In this document: piece after piece, positions 5,380 to 10,296 of the stretch
Numbering within the stretch: the first letter of the stretch is position 1
Layout: every line of letters begins with the position of its first letter
Source of the DNA: JAIBJP01 sp036506175
Lineage (GTDB): Bacteria > Actinomycetota > Thermoleophilia > Gaiellales > Gaiellaceae
Assembly: GCA_036506175.1 (NCBI GenBank)
Contig: DASXSE010000008.1
Coordinates: forward strand, 1-10,296
DNA: 10,296 bases
Direction of reading: 5' to 3'
Translations under genes and position numbers: made by a program
Notes under the pieces: model-generated
The model's database searches: none
Told to the model about the DNA's origin: nothing
Seen by the model: only the letters and a program-made list of their open reading frames with translations

Positions 5380-5655
5380 ATGCGCGAGCCGACGAAAGAC
5401 GATATCGACGCCCTCATCGGCCCCGCGACTCCGCACTTCGCTTTCCAGCTCCGCGCACGTGTTCGCGCGCTCATTGGCGACCTGCCGGAGGATCACCCTG
5501 TTCGCAAGTACGGCGAGGAGCAGATGGAGCTTCTCGACCGCCTTGGTTTCGCCACCTCGAAAGCCGCGGAGGGCCCGCTCGAGCCGGAGACGCGGATCGG
5601 CTGGGACCAGCTGCCCAGCCACGCGCCGGCGTCGAAACCGCTCCCGCGCAAATGA
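5380..5655 (+). CDS. Small protein of unknown function (91 residues)
   Basis: This is a soluble, mostly helical-looking protein with no signal peptide or membrane segment. It has an acidic N-terminal helix (MREPTKDDIDALIG), a central helical block (FQLRARVRALIGDL, then PVRKYGEEQMELLDRLGF) and a Pro-rich tail ending PASKPLPRK. The ATG at 5380 follows an AGGG about 9 nt upstream and lies 22 bp after the secreted protein. The composition is that of a real gene and not of a shadow frame: balanced residues, amphipathic helices and strong G/C third positions. The tail with ETRIGWDQLPSHAPA looks like a conserved signature, but I do not recognise the family. An earlier in-frame ATG at 5260 would lie inside the upstream gene and gives a low-complexity Ser/Thr stretch, so it was not used. 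Confidence 0.7.
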   Translation: MREPTKDDIDALIGPATPHFAFQLRARVRALIGDLPEDHPVRKYGEEQMELLDRLGFATSKAAEGPLEPETRIGWDQLPSHAPASKPLPRK

Positions 5656-5740
5656 ATCGTTTTGCGGCCTCCCGGCGCGCCCTCCGCGCCCGCCGATCCG
5701 CTGCAACGCTTCGCACCGCGTTGTTCTCGGTCGCGCCCGT

Positions 5741-5798
5741 ATACGCATCCGCGTTGAGTCACACGCACTTTTGCGTCATCTCGAACGCGAGTGCGTAT
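5741..5798. promoter_or_regulatory. Symmetric ACGCA/TGCGT half-site cluster upstream of the fabL-like gene
   Basis: The 181-bp gap before the reductase gene holds ATACGCA (5741-5747), ACGCA (5763-5767), TGCGT (5772-5776) and TGCGTAT (5792-5798). These are two direct copies followed by two inverted copies, so the whole set is roughly symmetric about 5769. The inner pair can form a 5-bp hairpin with a 4-nt loop, and the outer pair forms a 7-bp inverted repeat. This could be an operator for a dimeric regulator or a weak transcriptional stop for the upstream genes. In GC-rich DNA a 5-bp motif recurs by chance, so confidence is low. A 62-codon open frame (5652-5840) also crosses this gap and is not called as a gene. 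Confidence 0.3.
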
Positions 5799-5836
5799 CG
5801 CGTTTCGCGGCCGGACAGGCGCGGCGGGCTTCCCGG

Positions 5837-6580
5837 GTGACCGCGTTCGAAGGCAAGTCCGTCCTCGTGACGGGCGGCTCGCGGGGGATCGGCAGGACCA
5901 TCGCGCTCCGGTTCGCCGAGCTTGGAGCTGCGCGTGTCGCCGTCAGCTATCTGCGTAACGACCGAGCGGCCGAGGAGACCGCTGAGGAAGTGCGCAGGCT
6001 GGGAGCCGAGCCGATCCTTCTGCGCGGGAACGTCGGCGACCCGGAGAAGACCGCGGCACTCGTGGAACAGGCCGGGGACCTCGACATCGTGGTGTCGAAC
6101 GCGGCCACGGGCGTGATCCGCCCTGCACTCGAGCTCGAGGAGAAACACTGGGACTGGACGCTCAACGCCAACGCCCGCGCCCTGTTCACGCTCACGCGTC
6201 ACGCGGCTCCTCGCATGAAAGAGGGAAGCTCGATCGTGGCGATCTCGAGCCTCGGCTCGGATCGCGTTCTCGACAACTACACCGTCGTGGGCGTCTCGAA
6301 GGCCGCCCTCGAGTCACTCGTCCGCTACCTGGCCGTGGAGCTCGCGCCGCGCGGCATTCGCGTGAACGCTGTCTCGCCTGGGCTGGTCGAGACCGGCGCG
6401 CTCGATTACTTCCCCAATCGCGGGGAGATGCTCGACTTCTACAAGTCCCGCACACCGGCTGGACGACTTGTCGGTCCCGAGGACGTGGCCGACGCAGTGT
6501 GTTTCCTCGCTTCGCCCGAGGCGAAAATGATCGTCGGCCAGACGATCGTCGTCGACGGCGGCTATTCCGTGCTCGCGTAG
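5837..6580 (+). CDS. fabL: Short-chain dehydrogenase/reductase, FabL-type enoyl-ACP reductase candidate
   Basis: This 247-residue cytosolic Rossmann enzyme has the NAD(P)-binding TGGSRGIG at 12-19, the SNAA motif at 87-90 and the active-site serine in AISSLGS (135-141). The catalytic Tyr148 and Lys155 lie in YTVVGVSK, a Y-x6-K spacing in place of the usual Y-x3-K. Y-x6-K marks enoyl-acyl-carrier-protein reductases. The surrounding text (LELEEKHWDWTLNANARAL, DNYTVVGVSKAALESL, YLAVELAPRGIRVNAVS, DYFPNRGEML, TPAGRLV, GQTIVVDGGYS) closely follows Bacillus subtilis FabL as I recall it. Likely reaction: NADPH-dependent reduction of 2-enoyl-ACP in fatty-acid elongation. The GTG at 5837-5839 is chosen because SDR proteins start just before the first strand (TAFEGKSVLVTGG); no clear Shine-Dalgarno precedes it. 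No other fatty-acid gene is adjacent, so a specialised reductase is the main alternative. Confidence 0.85.
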   Translation: MTAFEGKSVLVTGGSRGIGRTIALRFAELGAARVAVSYLRNDRAAEETAEEVRRLGAEPILLRGNVGDPEKTAALVEQAGDLDIVVSNAATGVIRPALELEEKHWDWTLNANARALFTLTRHAAPRMKEGSSIVAISSLGSDRVLDNYTVVGVSKAALESLVRYLAVELAPRGIRVNAVSPGLVETGALDYFPNRGEMLDFYKSRTPAGRLVGPEDVADAVCFLASPEAKMIVGQTIVVDGGYSVLA

Positions 6581-6638
6581 GCGGTCTCGGCCGGGCAGAT
6601 CACCCTTTTGGCGGGACGGCGGCGGTGTGGTCCGTCGA

Positions 6639-6644
6639 TATACT
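6639..6644 (+). promoter_or_regulatory. Putative -10 box of the MFS-marR operon
   Basis: TATACT matches the sigma-70 type -10 consensus at five of six positions and lies 17 bp before the ATG at 6662. No good -35 hexamer is present at 16-18 bp upstream, so an activator, extended recognition or a different sigma factor may be involved. A start about 7 nt downstream would give a leader of only some 10 nt, fitting the absence of a Shine-Dalgarno before the transporter gene. Confidence 0.5.
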
Positions 6645-6660
6645 TTCGTTACGTAACGAA
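6645..6660. promoter_or_regulatory. Perfect 16-bp palindrome, probable MarR operator
   Basis: TTCGTTACGTAACGAA is identical to its own reverse complement over all 16 bases. It begins directly after the TATACT -10 box and ends one base before the ATG of the transporter gene, so a bound dimer would cover the transcription start. Its size and position are typical for MarR-family operators, and the operon's second gene encodes a MarR protein. Autorepression with release by a transported compound is the natural reading; binding by this particular MarR is inferred. Confidence 0.7.
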
Positions 6661-6661
6661 T

Positions 6662-8119
6662 ATGAACGACCACTCCGTCTATCCTCTCGGCAAGCGCCGA
6701 ACGGTCATTGTCTTCGCGGGCCTGATGCTCGCGATGCTCCTGGCTGCCCTCGACCAGACGATCGTCGCCACCGCCCTGCCGCAGATCGTTCGCGACCTGG
6801 GTGGCTTCGAGCACTACTCGTGGGTCTTTTCCGCATACATGCTTGGCTCGACGGTGACCGTGCCGCTCTACGGGAAGCTCTCGGACATCTACGGGCGGCG
6901 CCCATTCTTCCTCGTCGGGATCCTGCTCTTCTCCGCGGGGTCGATCATCAGCGGCGTCGCCGGCTCGATGGAGATGTTGATCGCGGGCCGTGCGATCCAG
7001 GGGCTGGGCGCAGGCGGTCTCATTCCGCTCGCAATCGCAGCGATCGGCGACATCATCCCGCCGCGGAGGCGCGGCAAGTGGCAGGGCTTCCTCGGTGCCG
7101 TCTTCGCAGCCGCCTCGGTCCTGGGACCGGCGACTGGCGGCTGGCTGACGGACAACGCCTCGTGGCGCTGGTGCTTCTTCGTCAATCTCCCGCTCGCCGC
7201 AGTCGCGCTCGCCGTGGTGTGGTTCGGATTCGTCCGGCAGCCGCGCCGCGAGGAGCATTCGATCGACTACCTCGGCGCGCTCCTGCTCACCGGGGGAGCA
7301 GCCGCCGGACTGCTCGGCGCCGTCTGGGGCGGGATCGAATATCCGTGGACCTCGGGCGTGATCGTCGGGCTCTTCCTCATTTCAGCCATGCTCATCGGAC
7401 TGTTCGTGCTCCAGGAACGGCGGGCTCGCGAACCGATCCTCCCACTCGAGCTCTTCCGCGTCCGCACTTTCTCCGCGGCCATCGTCACCGTCTTTGTCCT
7501 CGGCGCGGCGATGTTCGGCACGATCATCTACGTCCCGCTGTTCGTCCAGCGCGTGCTCGGCGAGAGCGCGTCCGGGTCGGGCGCCGTGCTGACCCCACTC
7601 ATGCTCGGGATCATCGTGACGAGTATCGCCGCCGGGCAGATCGTCTCCCGTACGGGTCGCTATCGGCCCGTGCTCCTCGCTGGCCCGCCGTGTCTGGCGC
7701 TCGGGTTCCTTCTGCTGACCCGCATCGGCGTTGATTCGACTCAGCTCGCTGTCACCCGGGACATCGTCGTCGTCGGGCTCGGAATCGGGCTCATGATGCA
7801 GACGCTGACGGTGGCGGTTCAGAACTCGGTTCGCCGCGGCGACATCGGCGTCGCGACGGCCTCCACGCAGTTCTTCCGCGCGGTCGGTGCGATGGTCGGG
7901 GTGGCCGTCATGGGGACGATCGTGACCTCGCGCCTCGGCGGAGCCGCGACGGGCGCCGACCCGGCGAGCCTGGCCGCCGCGATCCACCCCATCTTCGTCA
8001 TCGCGATCGGGCTCGCCGCAGTCGCGCTTGTCGCGGTCCTCTTCGTGCCGCACATCGAGCTGCGCCAGGCGATGGAGGAGAAGCTGCGCGAGCCGGAGAT
8101 TCTGGAGGAAGCGGCGTGA
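6662..8119 (+). CDS. DHA2-family (14-TM) major facilitator multidrug efflux transporter
   Basis: This 485-residue inner-membrane proton-drug antiporter is of the EmrB/QacA type. The DHA2 signature LDQTIVATALPQI (30-42) with membrane Asp31 is in the first helix, motif A GKLSDIYGRRP is at 71-81, and the antiporter motif C region around AAASVLGPATGGWLTD is at 149-164. Length and hydrophobic segments fit 14 helices, with soluble ends (basic-rich NDHSVYPLGKRR, and a charged C-terminus ELRQAMEEKLREPEILEEAA). The ATG at 6662 follows the palindrome by one base and has no Shine-Dalgarno, suggesting an almost leaderless mRNA; an in-frame TTG at 6608 lies upstream of the promoter and was rejected. Its TGA overlaps the GTG of the marR gene (8116-8119), so the two are coupled. 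The substrate is unknown; such pumps export lipophilic cations, antibiotics or siderophore-like compounds. Confidence 0.93.
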   Translation: MNDHSVYPLGKRRTVIVFAGLMLAMLLAALDQTIVATALPQIVRDLGGFEHYSWVFSAYMLGSTVTVPLYGKLSDIYGRRPFFLVGILLFSAGSIISGVAGSMEMLIAGRAIQGLGAGGLIPLAIAAIGDIIPPRRRGKWQGFLGAVFAAASVLGPATGGWLTDNASWRWCFFVNLPLAAVALAVVWFGFVRQPRREEHSIDYLGALLLTGGAAAGLLGAVWGGIEYPWTSGVIVGLFLISAMLIGLFVLQERRAREPILPLELFRVRTFSAAIVTVFVLGAAMFGTIIYVPLFVQRVLGESASGSGAVLTPLMLGIIVTSIAAGQIVSRTGRYRPVLLAGPPCLALGFLLLTRIGVDSTQLAVTRDIVVVGLGIGLMMQTLTVAVQNSVRRGDIGVATASTQFFRAVGAMVGVAVMGTIVTSRLGGAATGADPASLAAAIHPIFVIAIGLAAVALVAVLFVPHIELRQAMEEKLREPEILEEAA

Positions 8120-8583
8120 GCGGCCAGGCGAACGTCGAGCGCATGGCCGAGGGAATCGTCCGGCTTTCCATGGAGCTCCAGCGGCGGAAGGAGGGCGGGT
8201 CCGCACACGAGCTGACCACTACGCAGGCGCTTGCGCTGCGGGTCACCGCGACCGAGGGACAGCTGCGGATGGGTGCTCTCGCGGCCCGGCTAGGGGTGAC
8301 GGTCGCAACCGCCAGCCGGACGGTCGACGCGCTCGTCGCGGCCGGGCTCGTCCGACGGGAAGCCGATCCCGCCGATGCGCGCGCGGTTCGGGTCGTCGCG
8401 ACGGCGCGGGGCAGGCGCGAGTTTCGTCTACGCAAGGAGCGGTTCGCCCGCGCCCTGGAGCGGCTTTCGGACGAGCTCTCGGAAGTGGAGCGGCGACAGC
8501 TCGCCGACGCCCTCGAGACGCTCGGGCGTCTCTTTGCGGAGCCGGCTCAGGCGCCTGCCGTCGCCGGCCGCCCGAAGTCGTAG
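8116..8583 (+). CDS. MarR-family transcriptional regulator
   Basis: This 155-residue winged-helix repressor has a helix LTTTQALALRVTA at 33-45, a helix LRMGALAARLG at 50-60, and a recognition helix VTVATASRTVDALVAAG at 61-77. The wing follows, with the family's D-x-R-type turn (DPADARAVRVVATARGRR, 84-101), then a long C-terminal dimerisation helix (FRLRKERFARALERLSDELSEVE). Start: GTG at 8116 within the stop of the transporter (GTGA), with GGAGG 7 nt upstream inside the transporter 3' end. It most likely represses its own operon through the 16-bp palindrome at 6645-6660. Its last 37 bp overlap, in the opposite direction, the 3' end of the transporter gene ending at 8547. Ligand unknown. Confidence 0.92.
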   Translation: MSGQANVERMAEGIVRLSMELQRRKEGGSAHELTTTQALALRVTATEGQLRMGALAARLGVTVATASRTVDALVAAGLVRREADPADARAVRVVATARGRREFRLRKERFARALERLSDELSEVERRQLADALETLGRLFAEPAQAPAVAGRPKS

Positions 8584-9206
8584 ACGTCGACGCCTTCGGT
8601 GCGCTTGAGGTAATTCACGATCACGTAGGTGATCGGGGTCGCCAGCGTCTCCCAGCCGACCTTGATGAGCCACGTCGTGATGATCGGATTCGCCAGCGCG
8701 GCGCCTGTGCCGGCGAACGCGATTGTGATGAAGATGGCCGAATCGAAGCCCTCCCCCACAATCGTCGAGCCGATCGTCCTCGTCCAGAGGAAGCGCCCGC
8801 CGGTCGCGCCCTTCATCCACGCGAGCACGTAGGCGTTGGCAAGCTCGCCGACCATGTACGCGGCGAGAGAAGCTACGAAGAGCCGCCAGGTCGTCCCGAG
8901 GATTTGGTCGTAGGCGCTCTGGTTCTCCTCCCAGAAATCGGCCGCCGGAAGATGGATCGCCGCTTGGATGGCGCCGACCGCGAGGAGGTTGCAGGCGAAG
9001 CCGAGCCAGATGACGCGCCGCGCGGCACGGACGCCGTAGACCTCGGTCAGCACGTCGCCGAGGAGATACGAAAGAGGGAAGATCACGAGCCCTGCAGGGA
9101 AGACTCGTCCCGAGATCTCCACGAGCTTGACGGCGATGATGTTCGAGACGACGAGCGCGGTCACGAAGAACGCCGCCAAGACGACGAAACGCTGCGAGTA
9201 CCTCAT
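8547..9206 (-). CDS. yhhQ: Queuosine-precursor (VUT/YhhQ) family transporter
   Basis: This 219-residue integral membrane protein of the COG1738 family has members that take up 7-deazaguanine precursors (preQ0/preQ1) for queuosine tRNA modification. The signature blocks are all present: SNIIAVKLVEI (21-31), FPAGLVIFPLSYLLGDVLTEVYG (36-58), RRVIWLGFACNLL (63-75), AAYMVGELANAYVLAWMK (115-132), RTIGSTIVGEGFDSAIFITIAF (143-164) and the terminal NYLKRTEGVDVYD (198-210). About six hydrophobic helices are expected. The ATG at 9204-9206 overlaps the aminotransferase TGA in ATGA, showing translational coupling. The 3' end runs 37 bp into the convergent marR gene. The family is firm; the transported compound in this organism is inferred, and no queuosine synthesis gene or preQ1 riboswitch is visible here. 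Confidence 0.9.
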   Translation of the reverse strand: MRYSQRFVVLAAFFVTALVVSNIIAVKLVEISGRVFPAGLVIFPLSYLLGDVLTEVYGVRAARRVIWLGFACNLLAVGAIQAAIHLPAADFWEENQSAYDQILGTTWRLFVASLAAYMVGELANAYVLAWMKGATGGRFLWTRTIGSTIVGEGFDSAIFITIAFAGTGAALANPIITTWLIKVGWETLATPITYVIVNYLKRTEGVDVYDFGRPATAGA

Positions 9207-10228
9207 CCGATCCGCTCTAGCGCCTCGTCGATCTCTTCGTCGGTGATGGTGAGCGGCGGCGTCGCGCTCATGAGCGATCCGTCCAGCCCGGCCGGGATGA
9301 CGATGACCCCGCGCTCCCACGCGGCGAGCGCGTCGCCTGCTTTCGCCCGCATGAGGCCCGCGCCATGCCAGCCGGCTGCCTCGAAACGCGCGCCGGCCTC
9401 CGGCACGCGGTTGAGAAGCGTCGGCACGCGCTCGAGGACGACGAGCGCCGCGGCGCAGGCAAGCGGATTGCCCATGTGGGTGTGGGTGTAGACGTCCTCC
9501 GGCCCCAGCCGCCAGGCCTCGGCGTGCTCGGGCCGCATGAGACAGGCCGACAGCGGGAGCCCACCGCCGAGCGCCTTTCCGCAGGTGAGGAGGTCGGCGA
9601 TTCCCCCGCTCCGCCACATCGCCCCTGTCCTCCCCAGCCCGGTGTAGATCTCGTCGCAGATGAGCACCGCGCCGGCCTCGTCGCAGCGCCGCCGCATCTG
9701 TTCGAGGAAGCCGTCCGGCGGAACGCGTGCGCCGCCGCGTCCCTGCACCGGCTCGACGATCGCGCAACCCGCGTCCTCTGGGAGCGGCCCCGGATCCTCG
9801 CCGTATGCGAAGCGGTGCACCGGCCCCGGAAGCCACGCGGCGAAGGGAGACCGAAAACGCTCGAAGTCGGTGGCAGCGAGAGCGAGCAAACCGGTCCCGT
9901 GGTAGGCGCCCTCGAAGGCGACGATGCCCGGCTTGCCGGTCACGAGCAGGGCCGTGCGAAGAGCGATCTCGACTGCGTCCTCGCCGGTGACGCCGAGCAT
10001 GACCTCGTGCCCATCCTGGCCCAACCGCTTTCGCAGCTCCACGGTGACATCGGCCTCGGCCAGATCTCCAAGCGCATGCAGGCAGCGCTCCATCTGCTGG
10101 GCGATCGCTGCAACGACCTCGGGGTTGCGGTGGCCGAGCGTTGCGACTCCGAAGGCGCCCGACAGGTCAAGGTATTCACGACCGTCTGCGTCGACGACGC
10201 GACAGCCCTCCGCTTCCGCCCAGATCAC
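9203..10228 (-). CDS. Class III PLP-dependent aminotransferase
   Basis: This 341-residue fold-type I enzyme resembles GABA, acetylornithine and glutamate-1-semialdehyde aminotransferases. Visible features are the opening strand GCRVVDADGREYLDL (8-22), LGHRNPEV, a phosphate-binding loop variant TGEDAVEIAL (81-90), the ring-stacking YHGT (109-112), IVEPVQG (157-163), Asp192 in CDEIYTGLGRTG for the pyridine nitrogen, Lys218 in CGKALGGGLPLSA for the Schiff base, and THTHMGNPLACAAAL (248-262). The C-terminus keeps TPPLTITDEEIDEAL. It is about 80-100 residues shorter than usual family members; the N-terminal arm is almost absent. The GTG at 10226-10228 overlaps the TGA of the upstream gene (GTGA). 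In the upstream DNA that other frame has much better codon bias, so this start is preferred over an extension beyond the window. All key PLP residues remain, so it should be active. The substrate is unknown. Confidence 0.85.
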   Translation of the reverse strand: MIWAEAEGCRVVDADGREYLDLSGAFGVATLGHRNPEVVAAIAQQMERCLHALGDLAEADVTVELRKRLGQDGHEVMLGVTGEDAVEIALRTALLVTGKPGIVAFEGAYHGTGLLALAATDFERFRSPFAAWLPGPVHRFAYGEDPGPLPEDAGCAIVEPVQGRGGARVPPDGFLEQMRRRCDEAGAVLICDEIYTGLGRTGAMWRSGGIADLLTCGKALGGGLPLSACLMRPEHAEAWRLGPEDVYTHTHMGNPLACAAALVVLERVPTLLNRVPEAGARFEAAGWHGAGLMRAKAGDALAAWERGVIVIPAGLDGSLMSATPPLTITDEEIDEALERIG

Positions 10229-10296
10229 GGCTTCAGTCTCTTCAGCGTGTCGAGCGCGATGTAGCCGGCGATCTTCGGGTTCTCTTGCAGTCGCCG
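10225..10296 (-). CDS. 3' end of an unidentified gene (partial)
   Basis: Twenty-three codons enter from the right edge and end at a TGA (10225-10227) that overlaps the aminotransferase GTG. The peptide contains IAGYIALDTLKRLKP. It has G/C at nearly all third positions, whereas the aminotransferase frame over the same bases does not, which supports real coding. A soluble C-terminal helix is likely. The fragment is too short to name a family; it is the first visible gene of the operon with the aminotransferase and YhhQ. Confidence 0.6.
   Translation of the reverse strand, partial: RRLQENPKIAGYIALDTLKRLKP

Noticed and set aside
6608..6661. Upstream TTG start for the MFS transporter
   Set aside because: It lies upstream of the -10 box and palindrome and adds an Arg-rich stretch unlike the family N-terminus.
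6314..7258. Minus-strand frame of 314 codons opposite the fabL-like and MFS genes
   Set aside because: It spans the promoter, operator and parts of two well-supported genes and has shadow composition (Arg/Asp/Glu-rich).
8028..9491. Plus-strand frame of 487 codons across marR, yhhQ and aminotransferase
   Set aside because: It crosses three recognised genes in the wrong frame or strand and has no protein-like domain; it is an effect of base composition.
9365..10264. Plus-strand frame of 299 codons opposite the aminotransferase
   Set aside because: Antisense to a gene with all PLP-binding residues in place; the product is of shadow type.
1..10296. CRISPR arrays, insertion sequences, phage or toxin-antitoxin genes
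   Set aside because: I saw no regularly spaced repeats, transposase motifs, terminal inverted repeats or toxin-antitoxin pairs on either strand.

Overview
The window is high-GC bacterial DNA with densely packed genes, strongly G/C-biased third codon positions, many GTG starts and frequent ATGA/GTGA stop-start overlaps. This fits an actinobacterial-type genome. The IF-1 protein, the small conserved-looking proteins and the overall style suggest the Thermoleophilia/Gaiella-Solirubrobacter side, but that is inference, since no rRNA or other phylogenetic marker is present. No CRISPR array, insertion sequence, tRNA, rRNA or phage gene was seen.

Layout. (1) Positions 68-3505, minus strand, transcribed right to left: an EamA/DMT permease, 4-hydroxyphenylpyruvate dioxygenase (HPPD), a cold-shock protein, translation initiation factor IF-1, and a fumarylacetoacetate hydrolase family protein, followed by a terminator-like hairpin. 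HPPD and the hydrolase are tyrosine/homogentisate catabolism enzymes. The Csp-IF-1 pair sits between them as a translation/cold-adaptation module with its own elaborate leader. (2) Positions 3628-5655, plus strand: a beta-propeller-like lipoprotein, a tightly coupled secreted protein with an L,D-transpeptidase-like Ser-x-Gly-Cys motif, and a 91-residue unknown protein. (3) Positions 5837-6580: a FabL-type short-chain reductase. (4) Positions 6639-8583: an efflux operon of a DHA2-family 14-TM transporter and a MarR repressor. A perfect 16-bp palindrome between the -10 box and the start codon is the likely operator. (5) Positions 8547-10296, minus strand: the tail of an unknown gene, a class III PLP aminotransferase and a YhhQ-type queuosine-precursor transporter. 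All three are linked by 4-nt stop-start overlaps.

The most interesting signals are in the csp-infA region. The whole Shine-Dalgarno of the cold-shock gene lies in a 14-bp hairpin followed by a U-run. The same RNA could therefore act as an intrinsic terminator and as an SD sequestrator, and a second SD-like sequence upstream can compete for the same anti-SD arm. Directly downstream, infA appears to start at a non-standard ATC codon: only that start restores the full-length conserved IF-1 N-terminus and gives a well-spaced Shine-Dalgarno. A two-gene operon making an RNA-melting protein and an initiation factor, with an RNA switch on the first gene and an initiation-sensitive start on the second, is a coherent hypothesis for autoregulation of initiation. 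It needs comparative and experimental confirmation.
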